From Micromonospora sonchi (GTDB lineage Bacteria; Actinomycetota; Actinomycetes; Mycobacteriales; Micromonosporaceae): a stretch of DNA of 64,000 nucleotides. Shown piece by piece: positions 10,957 through 17,668 of the stretch; the first letter of the stretch is position 1, and every line of letters starts with the position of its first letter. The notes beneath the pieces were generated by a model. The model ran no database searches and was not told the DNA's origin. It was given only the letters and a program-made list of their open reading frames with translations. The position numbers and the translations under genes were made by a program. Where the stretch lies: the NCBI RefSeq assembly GCF_014646235.1, contig NZ_BMNB01000001.1, positions 417,033 through 481,032 on the forward strand, given 5' to 3'.

Positions 10957-11034
10957 TCAAGGGCCCGACGCCATGAAGTCGAGGATGCGCTGATTGACCA
11001 GCTCGGGCCGCAGCCTGTCCGATAGTACGCACGC
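10957..11034 (-). pseudogene. Possible 3' remnant of an alpha/beta hydrolase gene
   Basis: Read on the minus strand, this stretch encodes LRPELVNQRILDFMASGP and then a stop. That resembles the last helix of alpha/beta-fold hydrolases, usually ERPELVNRLLLDFL. No matching upstream part remains, because the neighbouring gene ends at 11052. It is best read as a decayed fragment between DUF72 and the membrane protein gene. Chance similarity is possible over so few residues. Confidence 0.35.
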
Positions 11035-11051
11035 CGCGAGCATGCGCACGG

Positions 11052-11813
11052 TCAGCGCCCGGCGTCGCTGCGCTCGACGGTGAGGCTGGCGACCCCGGCG
11101 GCCGCGTCGATGTCGTAGCGCTCGGTCGCCGACGGCCAGTCCGCCGGGGTGAAGGTGGTGCCGCCGGCCACGCCGGAGTGGGCGGCGCCGTCGACGGTGA
11201 CCGTGCCGGCCCCGCCGCCCGCGCGGACCCGAACCGGCGCGTCACCGGCCAGCCGCACGACGACCTGGTTCGCTCCGCCGCTGAGGACGGTACGCAGGGT
11301 GCCGTCGGCCGGGGGAAGCGCCAGCTCGATCCGGTGGGCGCCGCTGCTCAGCTCGACCCCGCCGAGCCGGGCGGTACGCAGGTCCAGGCGCTGTTCCTTG
11401 GCGCCCCCGTCGAGTCGGACGTGCCAGCGCACCGCTTCGTGCAGCACCACCTCGACCAGCGCCGGGCCGTCCTGCCCGGTGTCGCGCAGGCTGGTCAGCA
11501 GGTCTCCGTGGGTGACGGAGACCACGGGACGGACGCTGGCGTCGCGCGGCGTGGACACCCGGTAGGTCTCCTCGCCCAGGTCGGCGGTGCGTAGCCGGAT
11601 CACGTCGGCACCGTCGAGCAGCACGAAGGTGGCGTCGCGCGCCTCGACGACGCCGGTGACGACATGGCCACCCCCGGCCTCGCCTCGGACCGTCACCCAG
11701 GTCCAGCCGGCGACCAGCATCACCACGACGAGCAGCAGCGCCCCACCGAGCCACCACCACAACCGGGTCTGTTGCGCGTTGTCCAGGTCGCCTGCCGGCT
11801 GAACGTCGTCCAC
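11052..11813 (-). CDS. Membrane-anchored protein of unknown function
   Basis: An unrecognised single-pass membrane protein of about 253 residues. A short N-terminal tail precedes TRLWWWLGGALLLVVVMLVAGWTW. The external part is rich in short beta strands (HRIELALPPADGTLRTVLSGGANQVVVRLAGDAPVRV), like an adhesin-type beta-roll. The GTG at 11813 has GGGAGG 4 bp upstream; an in-frame GTG at 11840 lacks a ribosome site. It ends close to the hydrolase remnant and starts 130 bp from the end of the GH16 gene. Confidence 0.65.
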   Translation of the reverse strand: MDDVQPAGDLDNAQQTRLWWWLGGALLLVVVMLVAGWTWVTVRGEAGGGHVVTGVVEARDATFVLLDGADVIRLRTADLGEETYRVSTPRDASVRPVVSVTHGDLLTSLRDTGQDGPALVEVVLHEAVRWHVRLDGGAKEQRLDLRTARLGGVELSSGAHRIELALPPADGTLRTVLSGGANQVVVRLAGDAPVRVRAGGGAGTVTVDGAAHSGVAGGTTFTPADWPSATERYDIDAAAGVASLTVERSDAGR

Positions 11814-11943
11814 GTCGCCTCCCGCACCTTGTGACCGCACGGGCTACTACCCATCGGGCCCGTCACCGACTCTTACGGGCCGGAAGCCGCAGCGGCTCAC
11901 CACCGACCGGCGGTGAGCCGCTGGGCACGGGTGCCGGGCGCGG

Positions 11944-13191
11944 TCAGGCGCGCGACCACTTCTGGTTGGGGGTGCCGGCGCAGTCCCAGAGTTGGAGCCG
12001 GCCGCCGTTGTTCGGGTTGTTGTCCCGTACGTCGACGCAGCGGTTCGCGTTGAGGTTGACCAGGTCACCGGCGGCGTTGAGGGTGAACCGTTGGGCCGGG
12101 TTGCCGTTGCAGGTGACCAGGTTGACCTCGGTGCCGTTGGCGGTGCCGGCCCAGGCCGGGTCCATGCACTTGCCCATGGCACGGATGGTGCCGTCGGCGG
12201 CGAAGGTCCAGGCTTGGGCGGCGGTGGTGTTGCAGTCCCAGATCTGCAACGGTGCGCCGTCGTACGGGTTGGCGCTGGGGATGTCGATGCACCGGCCGCT
12301 CTGCTGACCCCGGATCCGGGTGGTGCCGGTGTTGCCGTCCGGCACGTGGCCGTAGACCCGGACGTAGTCGACGAGCATCTGCTGCGGGAACTGGGTCGAG
12401 CCGTCGGGGTAGCCGGGCCACTCACCACCGACCGCGACGTTGAGGATCATGAAGAAGGGGTGGTCGAACACCCAGCGGTTGCCGCCCAGCCGGCCCGGGT
12501 CGACCCGGAAGAACTCCTGACCGTCGAGGTACCAGCGGATGACGTTCGGCTCCCAGTCCACCCGGTAGGTGTGGAAGGTGTCGGCCAGCGGCTGCCCGAT
12601 GGTGCGGCTGCCGCCGATCCCGCCGCCACCGGAGTAGCCCGGCCCGTGGACGGTGCCGTGGACGGTGGTCGGCTCCCGGCCGATGTTCTCCATGATGTCG
12701 ATCTCGCCGGAGGCCGGCCAGCCGACGCTGCCGAAGTTGTTGCCGAGCATCCAGAACGCCGGCCAGATGCCCTGGCCCCGGGGGATCTTGATGCGGGCCT
12801 CGAACCGGCCGTACGCCTGGCTGAACGTGGCGGAGGTCAGCAGCCGGGCCGAGGTGTACTCGCACCGGCCGTAGTGACACTGGTAGTTTGCCGGGTTCTC
12901 CCGGCGGGCGGTGATGACGAGGTTGCCCTGGCCGTCGTGCACCGCGTTGCTCGTGCTGTTGGTGTAGTACTGCCGTTCGTTGTTGCCCCAGCCGTGGCCG
13001 CCGATGTCGAAGCGCCACTTGGACTGGTCCACCGGCGTGCCGGCGGGTGCGTTGAACTCGTCCTGCCAGGTGAGCCCGCCGATGGCGGCGGCGGCCGGTG
13101 CGGACTGCACGGGTAGGACGAGCGCGCTGGTGACGAGGGCCGCGGCGAAGGCGGCGGCGGCCCGCCGGAGGCTGCGGGAGATGGCGTGCAC
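11944..13191 (-). CDS. Secreted GH16 beta-glucanase with CBM13
   Basis: A secreted endo-beta-1,3(4)-glucanase (laminarinase type). A signal peptide of about 36 residues ends at PAAAA. The GH16 jelly roll starts at LTWQDEFN and carries the catalytic motif E163-I-D165-I-M-E168, with nucleophile Glu163 and acid/base Glu168. A three-repeat CBM13 fills about the last 130 residues (CIDI, CMDP, CVDV with QxW-type repeats). The GTG at 13191 has AGGAGA a few bases upstream and begins the signal peptide properly; the longer frame to 13257 is not used. Promoter and operator lie just upstream. It is monocistronic. Confidence 0.93.
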   Translation of the reverse strand: MHAISRSLRRAAAAFAAALVTSALVLPVQSAPAAAAIGGLTWQDEFNAPAGTPVDQSKWRFDIGGHGWGNNERQYYTNSTSNAVHDGQGNLVITARRENPANYQCHYGRCEYTSARLLTSATFSQAYGRFEARIKIPRGQGIWPAFWMLGNNFGSVGWPASGEIDIMENIGREPTTVHGTVHGPGYSGGGGIGGSRTIGQPLADTFHTYRVDWEPNVIRWYLDGQEFFRVDPGRLGGNRWVFDHPFFMILNVAVGGEWPGYPDGSTQFPQQMLVDYVRVYGHVPDGNTGTTRIRGQQSGRCIDIPSANPYDGAPLQIWDCNTTAAQAWTFAADGTIRAMGKCMDPAWAGTANGTEVNLVTCNGNPAQRFTLNAAGDLVNLNANRCVDVRDNNPNNGGRLQLWDCAGTPNQKWSRA

Positions 13192-13240
13192 GATGAATCT
13201 CCTCGGGGGTGGAGGGGCGGATGCGCCGGCAACGACGAGG

Positions 13241-13289
13241 GAGAGCGCTCTCTGCATCCGAGTTTGTCGATGTCAGGAGATTTAGTCAA
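13241..13289 (-). promoter_or_regulatory. GH16 promoter with LacI-type operator
   Basis: On the minus strand TTGACT (13289-13284) and CAAACT (13266-13261) are separated by 17 bp, a plausible -35/-10 pair. Immediately downstream, at about the start of transcription, GAGAGCGCTCTC (13241-13252) is a perfect 12-bp palindrome with the AGCGCT core of LacI-family operators. A repressor bound there would block the polymerase. Confidence 0.6.
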
Positions 13290-13323
13290 GGTTGTTAACA
13301 GCTGGTGTCGCTCCGGCGGGCGT

Positions 13324-13370
13324 CGTCAACCCGTGGTTGACGATTCCGCTTCGTCAACCTAAGGTTGACG
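13324..13370 (+). promoter_or_regulatory. Tandem palindromic operators embedding a leaderless promoter
   Basis: Two copies of CGTCAACC-N3-GGTTGACG (13324-13342 and 13352-13370) have perfect 8-bp arms and centres 28 bp apart. The right arm of the first contains TTGACG (13337-13342, -35). The second contains TAAGGT (13360-13365, -10), with a 17-bp spacer between them. The predicted transcription start falls on the A of the ATG at 13372, so the mRNA would be leaderless. The HTH protein encoded next is the obvious candidate for the binding factor. Confidence 0.7.
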
Positions 13371-13371
13371 C

Positions 13372-14085
13372 ATGACTGATCCCGTGCAGGTGAACAACCC
13401 CGTCCGCCTCGACGACCTGATCCAGACCATCAAGCAGACCCACACCGACGCCCTCGAGCAACTCACCGGCGCGGTGCTGGTCGCCGACCACATCGGCGAG
13501 ATCGCCGACCACCTGATCGGCCACTTCGTCGACCAGGCCCGACGCTCCGGCGCGTCCTGGACCGAGATCGGCCGCAGCATGGGGGTGAGCAAGCAGGCGG
13601 CCCAGAAGCGTTTCGTGAACGCGGCGATGGACCCGCAGCAGGGATTCCAGCGGTTCACCCCGCGTGCCCGCAACGTCACGGTGGCCTCGCAGAACGAGGC
13701 GAAGGCCGCCGGTAACGCCGAGATCACCCCGGCGCACCTGGTGCTCGGCCTGCTCGTCGAGCCGGAAGGCCTGGCCGCAAAGGCGCTGACGGCCGGCGGC
13801 GTGTCCGCCGAGGCGGTGCGGGAGGCCACCACTGCCGTGCTGCCACCGTCGGTCGGCGAGGTTCCCGACCTGATCCCGTTCGACGCCGCCAGCAAGAAGA
13901 CGCTGGAGTTGACCTTCCGTGAGGCGCTGCGGCTCGGGCACAACTACGTCGGCACCGAGCACATCCTGCTCGCCCTGCTGGAGCAGGAGAACGGCGAGGG
14001 CGTGCTCAGCGGCCTCGGCGTGGACAAGGCCGCCATCGAGGCGTACCTCGTGGCGGCCCTGGACAAGCTGCGGGTGTTCGAGTAG
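13372..14085 (+). CDS. HTH protein with two Clp N-terminal domains, no ATPase
   Basis: A 237-residue protein that joins a DNA-binding-like N-terminus to a double Clp_N module. Residues about 10-85 are helical and contain ARRSGASWTEIGRSMGVSKQ, a helix-turn-helix. Two Clp N repeats follow (ITPAHLVLGLLVEPEG at about 120-140 and VGTEHILLALLEQENG at about 200-216), as in ClpC, but no AAA module is present. A transcription regulator whose Clp_N part senses a ligand or protein is an inference. The ATG abuts a palindrome that overlaps its -10 element, which suggests autoregulation and a leaderless mRNA. Confidence 0.82.
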   Translation: MTDPVQVNNPVRLDDLIQTIKQTHTDALEQLTGAVLVADHIGEIADHLIGHFVDQARRSGASWTEIGRSMGVSKQAAQKRFVNAAMDPQQGFQRFTPRARNVTVASQNEAKAAGNAEITPAHLVLGLLVEPEGLAAKALTAGGVSAEAVREATTAVLPPSVGEVPDLIPFDAASKKTLELTFREALRLGHNYVGTEHILLALLEQENGEGVLSGLGVDKAAIEAYLVAALDKLRVFE

Positions 14086-14089
14086 TCGA

Positions 14090-14608
14090 TCAGGAAACGG
14101 TCGGGAAGCCGTACCGGGCGGCGTGCTCCGGGTCGGCCGGGTCGATCTGGCGCAGCCCGGCGTCGGCGAGGCGCTTGTTCACCTCGTCGAGCCGCTCGCG
14201 CACCAGTTGGGCCTCCTCCTCGGTGACCCGCCCCCGGTGCGGCTTGCCGGCGTGCTCGATCGTGCCGTAGTCGACCTTCTCGGCGCCGCGCCGGGCCTTC
14301 GGTGGGCGTACCCGCTCGGCGGTCTTGAGCAGTTGCGCCATCGGCGTGTCGGTGGCCATGGCGTCGAACTCGCTGGCGGTCAGCACCACCCGGCGCGGTT
14401 CGCCGTGGCCGTGCCGGTCGTGGATCTCGACCACCGCCACGTCCAGCGCGGCGTCGTCGATGCTCTCCACCTCGGTCGGTGTCGCGTCCAACTGCACAGG
14501 GCCGGCCACCAGGTCAGGGTGCTCCAGGACGACGACGCGGACCGCCTCGTCGTCGGGGCGCAGCACCGTGCCGCTGAAGTCGGAGACACGGATCGTCTTC
14601 TTGCCCAT
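14090..14608 (-). CDS. Conserved hypothetical actinobacterial protein
   Basis: An unrecognised soluble protein of 172 residues that opens GKKTIRVSDFSG. The first half is acidic with strand-rich segments (AVRVVVLEHPDL, DVAVVEIHDRHGHGEPRRVVLTASEFD). The end is a basic, helical region (EEEAQLVRERLDEVNKRLADAGLRQID) that could be a small nucleic-acid or peptide-binding domain. Similar proteins seem common in actinobacteria, but I know of no function. It ends 4 bp from the convergent HTH/Clp-N gene and appears to be transcribed alone. Confidence 0.7.
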   Translation of the reverse strand: MGKKTIRVSDFSGTVLRPDDEAVRVVVLEHPDLVAGPVQLDATPTEVESIDDAALDVAVVEIHDRHGHGEPRRVVLTASEFDAMATDTPMAQLLKTAERVRPPKARRGAEKVDYGTIEHAGKPHRGRVTEEEAQLVRERLDEVNKRLADAGLRQIDPADPEHAARYGFPTVS

Positions 14609-14717
14609 GGGTGCAGTAGCTCCTGTCGTAACCGGTCGAGGGACCAGCAGACGTTACCCGACAGGTGTGCGAAAGACGGTGCTGGCTCGCCGTGCCGGCG
14701 CGAGGCCAGAGATCCCC

Positions 14718-14903
14718 TCAGTGGGTGTTCAGGTGCCGGCGGGTCGAGGCGCCGGGAGGCAGCTTGTTGAGCTCGCGCCAGGTGAGCGCGCCGCCACGGT
14801 GGTCATCGTAGGGCGGCTGGGCCGGGAAGCGGCCGGCGAGTCGGCGAGGCCGCCAGACCCGCTCGGTCTCCTGCCGGCGGCGGTCGTTCGACTGGAATGG
14901 CAT
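14718..14903 (-). CDS. Small hypothetical protein
   Basis: A 61-residue basic reading frame starting MPFQSNDRRRQETERVWRP and ending ELNKLPPGASTRRHLNTH. Its mix of hydrophobic, acidic and basic residues looks more like a protein than a shadow frame, and nothing competes on the other strand. No clear ribosome site is seen; a longer form from the ATG at 14933 is possible. Function unknown. Confidence 0.4.
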   Translation of the reverse strand: MPFQSNDRRRQETERVWRPRRLAGRFPAQPPYDDHRGGALTWRELNKLPPGASTRRHLNTH

Positions 14904-15061
14904 GCCCCCACTCTTCCAGAGAAAGTTGTCCATGTATGGAAATGGGTATGACGCCGGTCGGTGGATCGGGTTGCCGGCCCGTCGATCATCGGTCGGCGCG
15001 ATCGCGCCCGGTCGTCGTACGGTGAGGACATCAGCGGCAGCGGCGGCGCGGGAGGTGACCG

Positions 15062-15721
15062 ATGCTCGACCGGCGGCTCCACCTGCATCTGGCGACCTGG
15101 CTGGGGCAGTGGCCGGCGGGTCCGGGTCTGCACGTGGTGGGGTCGTGGCGGCGGACCTCCCCGGCCTGGGACGGGCGACTGCGTCCGGCCGTCGCGGTCC
15201 GCGCCGGGGCGAGCACGGTGTTGTCCGTGCCTCCGGACCGGGTCCCGGTCGTTCGCGAGCTGGCTCGGCGGCCGGAGCGGTTGCCGCGGGCCCTGCCGGC
15301 GGAGGTCGGTCACGCCGGGTGGGCGGTCCACGACGACGTTTTCCGCTGGAGCGTCGCGCCCGCGCCGCTGCCCGACGTGGGCGAGTGGATCCCGCCCGGC
15401 ACCGTCGGGCTGCCCTCCTGGCTGCGGCTGTTCGACCGGGCCGTGCTGGTGGTCCGCGACGACCGGGGTCGCTACCTGGCCGGAGTCGGGATCAAGCGTC
15501 ACGACCGGTACGGACACGAGTTGGCAGTGGGCACCGTGCCGGCCGCACGGGGGCGTGGACTTGCCCGGCGTCTCGTCGCGCAGGCCGCTCGCCGGGTGCT
15601 CGACGAAGGTGCCGTGCCGACCTATCTGCACGATCGCCGCAACGCCGCCTCGGCCCGGGTGGCCGAGGCGGCCGGCTTTCCGGACCGGCGCTGGCGCTCG
15701 TACGGGGTCTATCCCAGCTGA
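15062..15721 (+). CDS. GNAT family N-acetyltransferase
   Basis: A cytoplasmic acetyl-CoA-dependent acyltransferase of the GNAT superfamily. The C-terminal half carries the acetyl-CoA loop in VGTVPAARGRGLARRLVAQAA (motif A, R-G-R-G-L-A) and the typical closing strand with NAASARVAEAAGF. The N-terminal 90 residues are less conserved and may be a degenerate first GNAT-like domain or substrate-binding part. The ATG has GGAGGTGACC directly upstream, a very strong ribosome site. Substrate unknown. A strong hairpin follows the stop. Confidence 0.82.
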   Translation: MLDRRLHLHLATWLGQWPAGPGLHVVGSWRRTSPAWDGRLRPAVAVRAGASTVLSVPPDRVPVVRELARRPERLPRALPAEVGHAGWAVHDDVFRWSVAPAPLPDVGEWIPPGTVGLPSWLRLFDRAVLVVRDDRGRYLAGVGIKRHDRYGHELAVGTVPAARGRGLARRLVAQAARRVLDEGAVPTYLHDRRNAASARVAEAAGFPDRRWRSYGVYPS

Positions 15722-15737
15722 GCAGCGACGGCAGGGC

Positions 15738-15773
15738 GCGGACCGTGGATCCCGGGCCGGATCCACGGTCCGC
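15738..15773. terminator. Bidirectional terminator between GNAT and TetR genes
   Basis: A 15-bp perfect inverted repeat (15738-15752 and 15759-15773) with a 6-nt loop lies 17 bp after the GNAT stop, where the converging TetR operon also ends. The region from here to 15917 is comparatively AT-rich and holds no gene. Confidence 0.8.
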
Positions 15774-15917
15774 AGCCTCCCTCCCCAGATCCGCAGGTGG
15801 CTCGACGTCGATCACGCTACGTATCCAATTCTTCTTCGGCAAGGTGTCAACGCCGCCCGAACGGTGTCCAATAGCGGACTTGACCAGGATCAACGTGTCG
15901 GACGCCGGTCGGGCGAA

Positions 15918-16619
15918 TCAGTGACGGAGGGTACGGATCAGGTCGACCACCTGCCGGGTGGCCGGGCGCAGCACCCGCAGCCGGGAGAGCCCCACCAGCC
16001 GATCGATCAGCGGCACGGCGCCGTCGATCAGCTTTCGGGTGCGGGCCTGCCCCGGTGAGCGGTCGTAGACCCAGTAGAGCACCGTTCCCATGTACGCCAA
16101 CCAGAGCAACTCGGGCAGTTGCGGCCGCAGTTCCGGGTCGACCTTGGCGGTGGAGCCCGCCAGCACCTCGGCGAAGAGGGCGACGGCGGCCTCGCGTGGC
16201 GCGGCCGTCTCGGCCGAGAAGGGGCTCAGTGGCGACGTGGGTTCGGCGGCGACCTTGAAGAAGCTGGCCGCGAATTCGTGCGAGGGGGCCAGGACGTCGA
16301 TGGCCGCGTGCAGCACTCCGGAGAGCCGGGCGGCGAAGTCGGACTCGCGGTCCAGCACCGGCCGGGCCGCCGCCGCGTGCTCCCGCTGCGTCCGGAGGTA
16401 GAACTCCTGGATCAGGTGTTCCTTCGAACCGAAGTAGTAGTACGCGTTGCCGACCGCGACGCCGGCCTCCTGGGCGATGGCGCGCATGGTGGTGCGGGCG
16501 TAGCCGCGTTCGCGGAACATCCGCATCGCGGTCTCCAGGATCAACTGCCGGGTCTGCTCGCCCCGGGCGGTGGCTGGCTCACCACCCGCAGCGGTCGTCG
16601 GCGCACTCTGGTCGGTCAT
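15918..16619 (-). CDS. TetR family transcriptional repressor
   Basis: A 233-residue TetR regulator. The N-terminal HTH is clear: ETAMRMFRERGYARTTMRAIAQEAGVAVGNAYYYFGSKEHLI. The C-terminal ligand domain is unclassified. The start at 16619 overlaps the 3' end of the upstream DCC gene by about 40 bp, so the two are translated from one message. It is last in a three-gene operon whose promoter carries two identical TTGAACGCGTTCAA palindromes. It probably represses its own operon; the ligand is unknown. Confidence 0.9.
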   Translation of the reverse strand: MTDQSAPTTAAGGEPATARGEQTRQLILETAMRMFRERGYARTTMRAIAQEAGVAVGNAYYYFGSKEHLIQEFYLRTQREHAAAARPVLDRESDFAARLSGVLHAAIDVLAPSHEFAASFFKVAAEPTSPLSPFSAETAAPREAAVALFAEVLAGSTAKVDPELRPQLPELLWLAYMGTVLYWVYDRSPGQARTRKLIDGAVPLIDRLVGLSRLRVLRPATRQVVDLIRTLRH

Positions 16620-17076
16620 TCGGGTCACCGTATCCCGCCGGCTGGCCGGCCGGCTCCGACTGCGGCTCGCGGGCGCGTTCGCGGATCGCGGAGGCGGTCG
16701 CCACCACCCGTCGAGCCAGGGGCAGCAGGTGCGGGCGGGCCAGCCGGTCGGCCGTCGCCCGATGATCGGCCAGGGCCCACAGGCAGGCGAACCAGGCGCC
16801 GTCGCCGGCGTAGACGGCTCCGGTGTCGGCGATCACCGTGATATCACGCAGCGTCGCGTCGTGGTCCAGGCCGGGGAAGCGCCGTCGGGCCTCGGTCGAC
16901 CCCGCCGGCACGAACTCCAGGGGTACGAGCTGGGCCCGCGACGTCAGCCACTCGCGGGCGGCCCGGCACAGCGGGCAGTGCGCGTCGTAGAGGACGGTGA
17001 AGCTGCGGATGCCACCACCCCCGTGTGTGGTGGCATCCGGCAGCCCGCCCGTCCCGCCCCGGTCGTCGACGGTCAT
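16579..17076 (-). CDS. DCC family thiol-disulfide oxidoreductase-like protein (DUF393)
   Basis: A small DCC (DUF393) protein, named after its D-x-x-C-x-x-C region: here LYDAHCPLCRAAREWL, giving a CPLC redox-type pair. FPGLDHDATLRDITVIADTGAVYAGDGAWFACLWAL is the second family hallmark. It probably acts in thiol redox chemistry, but targets are not known. Its ATG overlaps the stop of the membrane gene upstream (ATGA), showing translational coupling. Its 3' end overlaps the tetR start. A C-terminal Cys/Asp-rich tail ends in CADDRCGW. Confidence 0.85.
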   Translation of the reverse strand: MTVDDRGGTGGLPDATTHGGGGIRSFTVLYDAHCPLCRAAREWLTSRAQLVPLEFVPAGSTEARRRFPGLDHDATLRDITVIADTGAVYAGDGAWFACLWALADHRATADRLARPHLLPLARRVVATASAIRERAREPQSEPAGQPAGYGDPNDRPECADDRCGW

Positions 17077-17552
17077 TGGGCGGGCGGGGTCGGTCCCGCC
17101 GGCCGGTGGGGCGGCTGCGGGTGCTCGGCCGGCTGTGGGTGCTGCCCGGTCGCCGGCTGCGGCATGGCCAGGTAGCCGACCGGTGCCAGCGGCGGATGGG
17201 AGGCGAGCTGGCGCAGTCGGCTGCGCCGGTACCGGCCGAGGGCGTAGACGTTGAAGAAGTGCAGCGCGCCGAGCACCAGCAGCACCAGGCCGACCTTCCA
17301 GGACAGCTCCTCCATCGCCCGGCTGGTGGAGCCGATCGCTTCCGAGTGCCGCATCGCGACCGTGACATAGCCGAGGTTGAGCAGGTAGAACCCGACCACC
17401 AGGAGGTTGTTCACGGCACGGGCCAGGCGCTCGTCGGCGAACACCTCCTCCAGGAAGATCTGCCCGTTGCGGGCCAGCGTCCGTGCCACCCAGATGGTCA
17501 GGCCGATGCTGACCGCCAGGTAGACCAAATACATCCAGACCTTGATGTCCAT
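17073..17552 (-). CDS. Small integral membrane protein in TetR operon
   Basis: A 159-residue protein with three hydrophobic segments: MDIKVWMYLVYLAVSIGLTIWV, NNLLVVGFYLLNLGYVTVAM and WKVGLVLLVLGALHFFNVYAL, and a Pro/Gln-rich cytoplasmic tail. GQIFLEEVFADERLARAVNNLL links the first two segments. I know of similar proteins beside DCC and TetR genes in actinobacteria but no defined function. It is the first gene of the autoregulated operon, with a 4-bp overlap to the DCC gene, so it is probably the main controlled product together with DCC. Confidence 0.78.
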   Translation of the reverse strand: MDIKVWMYLVYLAVSIGLTIWVARTLARNGQIFLEEVFADERLARAVNNLLVVGFYLLNLGYVTVAMRHSEAIGSTSRAMEELSWKVGLVLLVLGALHFFNVYALGRYRRSRLRQLASHPPLAPVGYLAMPQPATGQHPQPAEHPQPPHRPAGPTPPAQ

Positions 17553-17566
17553 GTCGGACCCCGCTC

Positions 17567-17624
17567 TTGAACGCGTTCAAATGCTGACGCGGGTCAGCGT
17601 ACGGCAGAAGTTGAACGCGTTCAA
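17567..17624 (-). promoter_or_regulatory. Autoregulated promoter with two identical TetR-type operators
   Basis: TTGAACGCGTTCAA occurs twice as a perfect 14-bp palindrome (17567-17580 and 17611-17624), centres 44 bp apart. On the minus strand the distal copy provides TTGAAC as a -35; TACGCT (17601-17596) follows after 17 bp as a -10. The proximal copy lies just downstream of the predicted start. A small inverted repeat GCTGAC-GCGG-GTCAGC lies between them. Binding by the operon's own TetR protein is inferred. Confidence 0.72.
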
Positions 17625-17668
17625 GATGGCCGAACGCCACACCCGGTGGATCGGCGTGGAGCGACGGA

